DNA of 64,000 nt from Bryobacteraceae bacterium. Lineage in GTDB: Bacteria; Acidobacteriota; Terriglobia; Bryobacterales; Bryobacteraceae. The notes under the pieces are model-generated. The model was given only the letters and a program-made list of their open reading frames with translations, was not told the origin of the DNA and searched no databases. Shown here in pieces: positions 37,401-44,906 of the stretch. The number at the start of each line of letters is the position of its first letter. Positions within the stretch are counted from its first letter, which is position 1. Location of the stretch: NCBI GenBank assembly GCA_025928545.1, contig JAICJH010000021.1:1-64000 (forward strand), written 5' to 3'. The position numbers were made by a program, and so were the translations under genes.

Positions 37401-38477
37401 GTTGGCTTTCAGCCCGGCGGCGCGGAGCATAGCCACCAGCAATGCGGATTTGTCTTTGCAGTCACCGTATTTACGCAACATGACATCGGCTGGTTTGGCG
37501 GGGATAATCGCCGCATCGCCGAATTCGATGCCGGTGTAACGGATATTCCGATGCAGTTGCGAGGTGAGCTGAACCACAATGCCGGCCGGCGGCGCCGTCA
37601 AATCCACTGCGCCCATGAGAGCTTTCAGGTCAGCTGCCTGAATCTGCGCGTCGACAATTGCGCTGTATCCGGCTGCGAGAGTTTGCCAGGACTGGGCGGA
37701 AGAAAACGCCAGATAAGGATAGGGAGACACATCGAAAGGAAGGTTGCCTTCGACGGTCTTACGGGCGGAGAGCGGTCCGAGTTCACATTCAACATGAGTG
37801 ACGCCTTTATTTCCCGCACTGCCGCCAGACCGCCTGATGGCAGTGTCCGGTATGTTGCGCGCGATGGACTGAAACGGCACGCCTTTGGCCACGTCAACGC
37901 TGAGGTGAAATCGCTCGAGTGGCACGTCGTCGAAAACATGAACGCGTCGGCCGACGCCCGCTCCCGGATAAGCAGCGCCGGAATCCACTGAGATTTCGAA
38001 TTCCACGATGGCACCCAACGCAACAGCAGGCAACGGCGCGCGCTCAATTCTCGCGTCGGAAAACACCGTGTCGTCCGATTCAGCGGCGGGCGTATCGGCG
38101 ATTGTTTTCGGATCGAGATTGTGGACCACGCCGTCGCTCGTGACGACTCGCGCGCGCAGAGTTGGTTTAGTGTCCCGCCAGGGTTGATAGCTACGCACTA
38201 CCGAAGAGTATTCTTCAACAGCGTCCTGCCGAGTGATGCGGTAGACCTTGCGGTAGCGCTCCCTAAGGTGGCCATCGGCAGTTAATTCATAGCGGTAGTC
38301 TTCGAGAAGGATGTCGACTGGTTGGTCGGCTGGAACCGAAATCTGTCCGGCAGCTTTGAGGATCGACGCCGTGTCGCCTGAAAACGGAACATCCCACGGT
38401 TGTGCCGCCCGCAATTCAACTGGAACGATGACACACAAAAGGGCGTATGCCAGGGCGGAAATTCGTGGGCAAATCAT
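34452..38477 (-). CDS. DUF3857-transglutaminase-TPR protein, 1341 aa
   Basis: Large exported protein. Signal peptide ('ALAYALLCVIVPVELRA'), a DUF3857 domain (about 60-250), then a transglutaminase-like domain with a full triad: Cys near 340 in 'YGDCKDKSALL', His near 382 in 'FDHAIVYV', Asp near 397 in 'WIDATAS'. A beta-rich region and about 700 residues of TPR-like helices follow. Family members are widespread in Acidobacteriota/Bacteroidota; substrates are unknown. It ends 17 bases from the rnpB tail. An A/T-rich promoter region ('tttatttataattttaac') lies just upstream of its start. Confidence 0.85.
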   Translation of the reverse strand: MICPRISALAYALLCVIVPVELRAAQPWDVPFSGDTASILKAAGQISVPADQPVDILLEDYRYELTADGHLRERYRKVYRITRQDAVEEYSSVVRSYQPWRDTKPTLRARVVTSDGVVHNLDPKTIADTPAAESDDTVFSDARIERAPLPAVALGAIVEFEISVDSGAAYPGAGVGRRVHVFDDVPLERFHLSVDVAKGVPFQSIARNIPDTAIRRSGGSAGNKGVTHVECELGPLSARKTVEGNLPFDVSPYPYLAFSSAQSWQTLAAGYSAIVDAQIQAADLKALMGAVDLTAPPAGIVVQLTSQLHRNIRYTGIEFGDAAIIPAKPADVMLRKYGDCKDKSALLVAMLRAAGLKANVALLNSGFGLDVDTEVPGVDLFDHAIVYVDLPGQPLWIDATASEFRVGVTPSADQGRQALIASKDTTALSKIPEQADAWERRTYEIHFREFGPAAITEIMEARGPEEASLRSSYVSNSAVRDSLEKYVKASYRAKSLGRYEVSGTDDLSTAVRVSVEAVDSPQAVTTTENAQVGIDAAGVLRDLPYGLKYSVDDDAPGSEANKPRSGDFIFPSIGASEQVYRLFPPPLFKANNLPASKEIKLGSLTYSRSYKLADDGVVEIKYRLEVPQRRIGAGEYTKIQESLRQLDMKSGETITFVPETAELLAIGETGKAISLLRDTVARHPDDATAHIRFSRLLVNSGFGGPAREEALKATELDPKSSQAWQALAWAWQNDSFGRLRQGDWNKDEAVRFQRKAVEADPDDMVAKTDLAIVLEFNPRGERYADPAGMKEAIALYREVLKKQASPILETNLLSSLFYSGQTADAADEAAKAPDPQRTVFLTAITAMRESPAKAIVNLQSAVLDASGRAQYLVGGSLLLAHVKRYDESRIVLQAASRAANSSQLAPIQQLFAKMKRPDEVTPDPSDPRTPVQQLLMLLVTDQFSREKVKPLVTAGTSFEGFDDAVKSMRLEMNPVSRQMSAIGLSWGNMVDLMPSLLTFEKDGDDAHGYRISQPQNPMLPDMYVVPEAGSYKILGGSEDVGRRVLDLLKQNDLASAQWWLDKAVPQIKMNKNGWVSAARAIWSGVVAETRGPEVARLTAAAMMAAESDSPEALAILESSLRKAKNDWDKAEIEMAFCEAYSHLKQWDQVLAHANKLKPSKTFSEAGFYYIEKAGEELGDWKTVEAAALDQTKEDVRGWRTLAVARMRAGNASGTAEALDKMKTAAHASTAEIDEIKVWSGIFQKKTDNGTLASLQNQAGTPNYYLMALVASALKNTDEAQDALKKAIGDTDPEMLDARAWVVYGNICGQYGFASTASAAWERARKAKNDSDGATWALATLQ

Positions 38478-38601
38478 AAGATTTATTTATAATTTTAACA
38501 ATCCGGCACGTTGCAGCGGGGAGCCAAATTGGTTTCGGCAGGGTTATCGTTCGAGACGCGGCATGGCCGCCAACCCGCTAATAATCCGGCATCTGCCTGT
38601 C

Positions 38602-39966
38602 TCAGACTAAATCTTCAAGCCCGCGCACCGGCGGAGGCTCACCGTGGACACGAATCTCGCGGGCCATCGTGCGCGTGCCATCCCGGATTATTGCAACCTC
38701 ATGAAGTCCCGCCGCGACGACTGGCCGCAGCTTTACATTAATTTGGCCCGTTTCGACCAGCACCTCGGTTGGATAATGCGGGATACCTGAGACATGCACC
38801 ACTGTATTACCGGCGTCGGACGTAACCGGGAGCCCCTCAACCCAAATCGTGAACCAGCCACCGTTAGCCCAGTTCACCTCCTCAGGCGTCCATGTCGTCC
38901 CATCCTGAATTGCTTTGATCACTGGAGTCACGGCGCCGCCCCGAAGGTCGAGGTGAAACGTCTCCCAATCGGACCATGTGGCATGGCCGATCTTAATTCT
39001 CGCCGTGTGGCGTCCCGGGCTGCTGCCTGGCGGAATCCGAAAACTGACATGCAGGCCATCGGCATTCAATGAGCAATCGAACGGCGCGACACCAAATTCG
39101 TCGATTTGCGGGAAAACGGAATCGAGCGGGGGCGCGGCGTCATACGCCCAATAACACCAAAGCACGACATATTCTTCCCTGGCTGAATTGAAAGACCGGC
39201 CCCGATGCATATTGCTGCTAAGGCCTGCAACTTTGATGGGCGGATCGACATCGGCAGGCAAGTCTTGCCATTTACGGTGAGCCAGCACGCACGCCGATTT
39301 TTCCGTTACCCGGGAAACCTCGGCACTTGCGAAGCCTGCCGATCTTATCCATGCCTCCACGGCGCCGACCGTCGGGCCGCACCAATTATCCAGTTGTCCG
39401 GCCAGTTCGCCACGCTCATAGAATTCGGCGTATGGGATGGTGCGCCTGTTGCCCGCCAGGTAATCCTTGCCGTCGATCACGAACGTATCGATGATGCAGA
39501 CGCCACTCGTGAGGGCGCAAAGCTTTTCCATGGCAAGAAAGGGATGCTTCAGGTGATAGAGAACCCCCAGACATAGAACGATGTCGAATGTGCCCAGTTC
39601 GGCGGGATCGAGATCGTAGAGTTCGGCCTGAATGTATGTTGCCGAAGAGCCAAACGCACGATGCAGTGATCGGAACGTATCGAGGTCGACCACGTCCACG
39701 GCTGTGACTTCAGCGCCCCGGCGCTCCATTTCAAACGTGTAATAGCCATCCCAGGGACCAATATCCAAAACCCGTTTGCCGCTCAGGTTTTCGGGCAATC
39801 GAAACGACTCGATTCTCTGCTGTTGCCATGCCAGACTCATCGAGCCTTCCGCTACCTTACCGTTCGGAAGCAGAAAGCTGTGGTAAAGACCCGTCTTCTC
39901 CAGATTAGTTCTGACCGGGTTAACCTTGCGCTCTTGCCGGAGATCGAATTCGTTATCCATCCGCAA
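38602..39966 (-). CDS. CmoB-like SAM methyltransferase with C-terminal beta-rich extension
   Basis: 454 residues. The first 240 form a DUF1698/CmoB-type methyltransferase: 'RVLDIGPWDGYYTFEMERRG', 'AVDVVD', 'FDIVLCLGVLYHLKHPFLAM'. CmoB itself carboxymethylates U34 of tRNA; this protein lacks the family's usual N-terminal part and carries a 200-residue C-terminal region of two Ig-like or carbohydrate-binding-like beta modules ('VVHVSGIPHYPTEVLVETGQ'). A small-molecule or surface glycan methylation role is at least as likely as tRNA modification. It overlaps nothing and is divergent from the TonB-kelch gene. Confidence 0.75.
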   Translation of the reverse strand: MRMDNEFDLRQERKVNPVRTNLEKTGLYHSFLLPNGKVAEGSMSLAWQQQRIESFRLPENLSGKRVLDIGPWDGYYTFEMERRGAEVTAVDVVDLDTFRSLHRAFGSSATYIQAELYDLDPAELGTFDIVLCLGVLYHLKHPFLAMEKLCALTSGVCIIDTFVIDGKDYLAGNRRTIPYAEFYERGELAGQLDNWCGPTVGAVEAWIRSAGFASAEVSRVTEKSACVLAHRKWQDLPADVDPPIKVAGLSSNMHRGRSFNSAREEYVVLWCYWAYDAAPPLDSVFPQIDEFGVAPFDCSLNADGLHVSFRIPPGSSPGRHTARIKIGHATWSDWETFHLDLRGGAVTPVIKAIQDGTTWTPEEVNWANGGWFTIWVEGLPVTSDAGNTVVHVSGIPHYPTEVLVETGQINVKLRPVVAAGLHEVAIIRDGTRTMAREIRVHGEPPPVRGLEDLV

Positions 39967-39984
39967 TCGACATTATCTCTTTGG

Positions 39985-41772
39985 ATGTTGTGGTCGAATA
40001 GAAGGAGCATGCGTTCCATCTTCTTTTCCGGCCTGATCGTCATGGCCGGTCTCCTCGCGGCGCAGAATGACGGAGTTACCCAGCCTTCGCTCATTTACCG
40101 CAGCGAGCCGGAATACTCCGCTGAAGCAACGCGCGCGCGCGTCCAGTCGAGCGTCATGCTGAGCATCATTGTTGGCGAAGACGGCCGTGCGCACGATATC
40201 AAGGTCACGCACGGCGCGGGTTTCGGTCTGGATGAAAAAGCCATCGAAGCAATGGATCAGTGGCGCTTCAATCCCGCAACCCGTGACGGCCACCCGGCTG
40301 CGGTTCCGGCCAATATTGAAATGAACTTCAGTATTCTCGCGAGAAACGATCCCGAGGACCACACCGGCCAGCAAGCGCGACTCAACTTCACCCTCCCGCC
40401 CGGCGCCACCAGACCCGAACTTGTCGCGGGAAAACTCCCGGCTAATCCTGCCGCTCCCGGAAAGCAGGCGCTCCGCTTCCACCTGCAGGTCGACGCCCAG
40501 GGTGCGCCGAAGAATGTCAGCGCTCTGAGTTCCACAGATCCTGCCTGGGAAAAGCAGGTACTGCGCGTTGTTCAAACGTGGCGATTTCAGCCGGCCACGA
40601 TGAACGGCAGCGCGGTTCAGGTGGAGGGCATCTTCGAGTTTGAACACGATGGAGCAGCCGAACCCGCTATCTCGATTGTTATGGATAAAAGCAATGCGGT
40701 CGGCGACGAAGCTCTTGCCTCTCGCCCGGCCCCTGCCCCGTTGCCGGTTTCCGGCTTAAGTCCACGGTCGCAGCATACTGCGACGGTGCTGCCGAACGGA
40801 ACCGTCCTGCTGGCTGGCGGAGCCGCGCACGTGAGCGAATTACCACCCGGTTCCAACGATTTCCATTCCCTGTCGTCGGCCCAGATCTTCGACTGGGCGA
40901 CCCGGAGAATTGCGAATTCCGGCGAGATGCTGACAGCGCGCTCCAGACACACGGCGACACTCCTCCGTGACGGAACGGTTCTGATCGTGGGCGGTTACGG
41001 GACCCAGCCCATCGCAAGCGCGGAGATCTTCGATCCTTCCACAGGAAAATTTTCATCCACTGGCAGCCTTCACGAAGCCCGCGAATCGCACGTCGCCGCC
41101 ATTCTGCCCGATGGACGCGTGTTGGTGTGTGGTGGTACCGGCGCCGGAAACAAATATCTGGTCAGCGCCGAAATCTACGATCCGCGCACGAAGCTATTCT
41201 CAACTACGGGGAACATGACTGTGGCGCGGACATCCTTCCGGTCCATCGTGCTGAAGGATGGCCGTATTTTGGTCGCCGGCGGCTTTGGCGCCGCAGGGGG
41301 CACGGTGGAAATTTACGATCCGGCGCGCGGAGACTTTCGCGCAGCCGGCAGCATGGCGGCTCCCCGCTATGGCTTCAGCGCAACGCTTCTCGAAACAGGG
41401 AAGATACTGATCGCGGGCGGCAGCGCCGGTTCCGCCGAGGGACCGGCATCGCCAACGTCTGAAATCTTCGATCCCGCCACGAGTTCATTTCAGGCCAGCG
41501 GCCCCATGTCTTTGGCGCGTGAGTTCCATGAAGCGTTGTTGATGAAGAACGGCAAAGTTCTGATCTCCGGCGGCATTCCGGGATCGCCGGGAACGCCGGT
41601 CGCGCCTACCGAAATCTTCGACCCGGTTTCGGGAACATTCACGCCGGGCCCGGTACTCAGCGGCCGGCATACCGGCCACACGTCGACTCTTCTCCAGGAT
41701 GGCTCGGTGCTCGTAGTCGGAAGCGGCCTGATCGGCAACGGCGGGAGCGCTGAACTCCTGATGCTGAAATGA
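39985..41772 (+). CDS. TonB C-terminal domain(s) fused to kelch-repeat propeller
   Basis: About 595 residues. Signal-type N-terminus ('SIFFSGLIVMAGLLAAQ'), one TonB_C domain ('EYSAEATRARVQSSVMLSII' to 'WRFNPAT'), a second weaker copy ('RFHLQVDAQGAPKNVSAL' to 'WRFQPAT'), then about seven kelch-type blades with recurring 'HTATLLRDGTVLIVGG' text. There is no proline-rich linker or clear inner-membrane anchor, so it is not a standard TonB energiser. Start choice is between ATG 39985 and ATG 40009; the latter has an 'AAGGAG' only one base away, too close to serve. Confidence 0.75.
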   Translation: MLWSNRRSMRSIFFSGLIVMAGLLAAQNDGVTQPSLIYRSEPEYSAEATRARVQSSVMLSIIVGEDGRAHDIKVTHGAGFGLDEKAIEAMDQWRFNPATRDGHPAAVPANIEMNFSILARNDPEDHTGQQARLNFTLPPGATRPELVAGKLPANPAAPGKQALRFHLQVDAQGAPKNVSALSSTDPAWEKQVLRVVQTWRFQPATMNGSAVQVEGIFEFEHDGAAEPAISIVMDKSNAVGDEALASRPAPAPLPVSGLSPRSQHTATVLPNGTVLLAGGAAHVSELPPGSNDFHSLSSAQIFDWATRRIANSGEMLTARSRHTATLLRDGTVLIVGGYGTQPIASAEIFDPSTGKFSSTGSLHEARESHVAAILPDGRVLVCGGTGAGNKYLVSAEIYDPRTKLFSTTGNMTVARTSFRSIVLKDGRILVAGGFGAAGGTVEIYDPARGDFRAAGSMAAPRYGFSATLLETGKILIAGGSAGSAEGPASPTSEIFDPATSSFQASGPMSLAREFHEALLMKNGKVLISGGIPGSPGTPVAPTEIFDPVSGTFTPGPVLSGRHTGHTSTLLQDGSVLVVGSGLIGNGGSAELLMLK

Positions 41773-41824
41773 GCTTCGTCCGAGACCTGGAAATATACTG
41801 GTTTCGGTAGATGGAAGCCAAAAA

Positions 41825-42832
41825 ATGAACACAGTTAACGTTGTCGGCGCCGGCATTATGGGACTGGCATCCGCGTGGCGTCTGGCCCAGCGGGGATGGC
41901 AGGTCACGGTTTTCGACAGAAGAGAAGCAATCCGCGAGGCCAGTTGGGCCGCGGCCGGAATGCTCGCACCTGGTGGTGAAATCGATTCGAAAACTCTGCT
42001 GTCGGAATTGGCTTTGCGCAGCCTTGCGATGTACCCGGAGTTCGTGCGCGATCTGGAAGAAGAAACGAACCTTACGGTCGAATATCGTGAATGCGGCGCA
42101 ACGGAAGTCGCGTTTGACGACGCGGCCTTTACCGCACTGACCGACAAGGCCGCGCGGCAGGCACGCATTGGCATCCCATCAGAACCGTGCCGATACAGCG
42201 CAAACGGATCCGACTTCCCGGCGCGGCGCTATCCCGACGATGCGATCGTCGATCCTCTCTGCGTGAATGACGCGCTGCTGGCGGCGTGCCGGAAGCGCGG
42301 TGTCGCCATTCGCGAGCACGAGACCGTGACCGAAATTCTGGCAGGCGGCTCGGGAGTAAAAACAGAGCAGGGCGAGTACCCGTCGGATCGAGTGCTGATT
42401 GCCGCCGGAGCATGGAGTTCAGCTTTGCTGCCGGGCCTGCCACGCTCCTGGCCAGTGAAAGGCCACATGCTGTATTTCGACATGGAGCCGGGGTTGCTGA
42501 ACGGGATTGTGCGCAGCGAAGGAGTTTACCTGCTGCAGCGGGATGCCGGCGGCGTCATCGTCGGCAGTTCCATGGAAGATGCCGGATTCGACCGCGAAAT
42601 AGCACCGGAGATTGTGACGGATATCCATCGACGCGCGGCAAAGCTTCTGCCTGCCCTCAGCGGTGTGAAGCCCGCCGACTGCTGGAATGGACTGCGACCG
42701 GCCACGGATGTCGGCCCTGTTATTGGCCGGGTGGACGATACGAATACGTGGACAGCATACGGACACTTTCGCAATGGGATATTGCTGGCGCCGGTGACCT
42801 CTGCAATGATCGCCGAACAATTTGCAAATTGA
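41825..42832 (+). CDS. thiO: Glycine oxidase ThiO
   Basis: A 335-residue FAD-dependent D-amino-acid-oxidase-family enzyme that makes dehydroglycine for thiazole synthesis in aerobes. Dinucleotide-binding 'VVGAGIMGLASAWRLAQRG', then 'ASWAAAGMLAPGGE', typical of ThiO, and the C-terminal 'WNGLRPATDVGPVIG' FAD motif. Pairs functionally with thiG in this window and explains why no ThiH is needed. The next gene is convergent, 9 bases away. Confidence 0.9.
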   Translation: MNTVNVVGAGIMGLASAWRLAQRGWQVTVFDRREAIREASWAAAGMLAPGGEIDSKTLLSELALRSLAMYPEFVRDLEEETNLTVEYRECGATEVAFDDAAFTALTDKAARQARIGIPSEPCRYSANGSDFPARRYPDDAIVDPLCVNDALLAACRKRGVAIREHETVTEILAGGSGVKTEQGEYPSDRVLIAAGAWSSALLPGLPRSWPVKGHMLYFDMEPGLLNGIVRSEGVYLLQRDAGGVIVGSSMEDAGFDREIAPEIVTDIHRRAAKLLPALSGVKPADCWNGLRPATDVGPVIGRVDDTNTWTAYGHFRNGILLAPVTSAMIAEQFAN

Positions 42833-42841
42833 AATCCGCAT

Positions 42842-43681
42842 TCAGGCGGTAGACCACAACGGAAACGGCGCCCCAGCCGCGTTCCTGCAGCCTTCCAGCA
42901 GTTCGGGCATGCGCTTGCGTCGCGCCAGCAACTTTTCCAGCATTGCTTCGAGCGCCGCGTAATCCTCGCCAATCCAGCCGGGCGGAATCTGCCTGAGTGC
43001 ACGGTCCAGCACTTCCTCCGGGAAATGGATTACTCGGCTCAGCCAGGGATCGAAATCGTGGATCGACCGCACCTTCGAGTAAACCACGCGCCGCGGATAT
43101 AGGCCGGTGATGGCCGATTCCGGGAAGTCCCAGTGCGGCCCGTTGAAGGCAAAGCCATGATCGATCATCAGCGCCACAAAGCCAAGCTTGCGGGGCGGGA
43201 TGCCAGGGTGGACGAGCCAGTCCTTCAATTGCGCCCGGAAGAAGATGGACTGCCGGCCGTCCGCGTTGGCCACCCAACGGTCGAATACAAGTGAGGCGAG
43301 GAACTGCTCCACGTTTGCCACCTGGCCAAGCAGCGCGTCGGGAATGAAATCGTAGATTGCGGTCGATTGGGGAGTACCGGGGTGGCGCGACCCGAAATGC
43401 CAGCCCGGTTCGATCGCCGTTTGACGCGCGCCGATTCGTAAGCCGACCTCCGGATTATCATCCAGGAATTCGCGCGAGAGCGAAACCAGGCGCTGCTCCG
43501 GCGCCGCGATCTGAAGATGCGAAAGAATTTCGCCGGCAATCCACTCATTCACCAAAATCCTGCGATGCTGCGGGTTATTCTGGAATTTGACGATGTAGTA
43601 ATGACCATCGTCGGCTTCGAGCAGGTGTGCCTGGGCACCGCCCCTCATCTTCCGGATGAAGTGGCGGGCGTTTACCGGCAT
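42842..43681 (-). CDS. HipA-like kinase domain protein (HipA_2 type)
   Basis: 279 residues. It opens 'FIRKMRGGAQAHLLEADDGH' with the lysine strand 'YYIVKFQNNPQHRRILVNEW', and later has 'VFDRWVANADGRQSIFF', whose D-R-W-x-x-N-x-D pattern is the HipA-family catalytic/metal loop. 'ALMIDHGFAFN' gives the second metal-binding Asp. It is half the length of HipA and has no HipB or HIRAN partner nearby, so toxin function is uncertain. It may phosphorylate an unknown target. Confidence 0.75.
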   Translation of the reverse strand: MPVNARHFIRKMRGGAQAHLLEADDGHYYIVKFQNNPQHRRILVNEWIAGEILSHLQIAAPEQRLVSLSREFLDDNPEVGLRIGARQTAIEPGWHFGSRHPGTPQSTAIYDFIPDALLGQVANVEQFLASLVFDRWVANADGRQSIFFRAQLKDWLVHPGIPPRKLGFVALMIDHGFAFNGPHWDFPESAITGLYPRRVVYSKVRSIHDFDPWLSRVIHFPEEVLDRALRQIPPGWIGEDYAALEAMLEKLLARRKRMPELLEGCRNAAGAPFPLWSTA

Positions 43682-43725
43682 ACTGCGCTTCCGGAGAACG
43701 ATACGATCATTGAGGAGAAGAACAA

Positions 43726-43977
43726 TTGCCCGACGAAATCAAACCCGCGACCGACGCCCCGAACCCGGCAAAAGACGCTGAGAAGAGCCGCGATGAAGTT
43801 GCACTGGAACTGATGAAGTTCATTGCGGTAACCACGGGATATGGAAAAGGAACCGGGGCGGCTGCCGGATTCCAGGGTAAGCCTTCCAAGACAGCCGAGG
43901 AGTACACCGACGCCCTGTTGCAATTGTTTGAGAAGTGCCGTTCGGTAGTTGCCAAGCCGGTTGTGTCGGCGAAATAA
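43726..43977 (+). CDS. Conserved-looking small hypothetical protein
   Basis: 83 residues from a TTG start with 'GAGGAG' eight bases upstream. A charged N-terminus ('KPATDAPNPAKDAEKSRDE') is followed by a helical part ('VALELMKFIAVTTGYGKGTG' and 'AEEYTDALLQLFEKCRSVV'). No motif that I recognise. Divergent from the HipA-like gene, whose start is 44 bases away, so they share a regulatory region. Confidence 0.65.
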   Translation: MPDEIKPATDAPNPAKDAEKSRDEVALELMKFIAVTTGYGKGTGAAAGFQGKPSKTAEEYTDALLQLFEKCRSVVAKPVVSAK

Positions 43978-44003
43978 AGAATCAATTAAGCTTCCGTACA
44001 GCA

Positions 44004-44041
44004 AATCGCGCGACGACGGGCGGCCCCCGTCGCGCGCGATT
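44004..44041. terminator. Very GC-rich hairpin between convergent genes
   Basis: 'aatcgcgcgacgacggg' pairs with 'cccgtcgcgcgcgatt' across a 5-nt loop with one bulged A. Sits between the ends of the 83-aa gene and the H1-like gene. No U-tract, so it may be an RNA 3' stabiliser or Rho-independent terminator of low efficiency. Confidence 0.65.
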
Positions 44042-44067
44042 CGCTCAAACGTTAACAGACGAAGGCG

Positions 44068-44694
44068 TCAGCGGCGGCCTGACTTCTTCTTAGCCACTGG
44101 CTTTTTGGCGCCTGTTTTCTTTGCTGCCTTTTTAGGCGCTGCTTTCTTAGGAGCGGCCTTTTTGGCGGCTTTCTTTACTGCTTTTTTCGGCGCAGCCTTC
44201 TTCGCTGCTTTTTTCGGGGCTGCTTTTTTGGGAGCGGCTTTCTTCGTTGCCTTTTTGGGAGCTGCCTTTTTGGGCGCTGCCTTTTTGGCGGCCTTTTTCG
44301 AAGCAGCTTTCTTTACTGCCTTTTTCACCGTCTTCTTCGCCGCGGCTTTCTTTGTTGCCTTTTTAGCGGCTTTCTTTTTCGCCGGGGCTGCCGCCTTCAC
44401 TGGCGCCACCGGAGCCGGTGCAGACGCCTTGCGCGCTTTTTTGGCAGGCTTACGCGCTGGCGTGGCGGCCGCCTGTGGCTCGGAATCGGATGTGTCGACG
44501 ATCTCGACGATTTCCGTCACGGTGACAGGAACAGCCGTCACAACGGCGACAACCTCTTCCTCATCGTCATCGTCAATTTCCCCATCCTCGTACTCATCGA
44601 GTTTGGCTGGCTCTCCGCCAACTTCGTCGTCGTAATCCCGGAAATCTTCCATCTCATCTTCATCCCGGGCGACCAGCTTCAGATCATCGAACAT
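44068..44694 (-). CDS. Histone H1-like AAKK-repeat protein with acidic N-terminus
   Basis: 208 residues of two opposite halves. Residues 1-75 are strongly acidic ('DEDEMEDFRDYDDE', 'GEIDDDDEEEVV'). Residues 90-208 are Lys/Ala/Pro repeats ('KKAAPKKAAPKKATKKAAPK' pattern) like the H1 C-terminal domain and bacterial HctB/AlgP proteins. Likely binds nucleic acids or compacts DNA. The acidic half could mask or regulate the tail; that is inference. Low-complexity DNA makes indels likely, and no frameshift is seen. Confidence 0.85.
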   Translation of the reverse strand: MFDDLKLVARDEDEMEDFRDYDDEVGGEPAKLDEYEDGEIDDDDEEEVVAVVTAVPVTVTEIVEIVDTSDSEPQAAATPARKPAKKARKASAPAPVAPVKAAAPAKKKAAKKATKKAAAKKTVKKAVKKAASKKAAKKAAPKKAAPKKATKKAAPKKAAPKKAAKKAAPKKAVKKAAKKAAPKKAAPKKAAKKTGAKKPVAKKKSGRR

Positions 44695-44906
44695 TCAATC
44701 AGCCTCCTGAACGGCGCAATCACCATTAGCATACCTGTTTTTCATTTGTTCGCAACAGTCTGCGCGTGTTTTTGATAGAAAAATCCGAAGAAAATTCGGG
44801 GAGGCCGCTAATGACAAGCTTTTTCGTGGCGCCAGATTGCATAAATCGGCGTATCTGCTACCTGGTCATTGAGATCCAGCAGGGAAAAATCGGGGTTGGC
44901 GACTTG

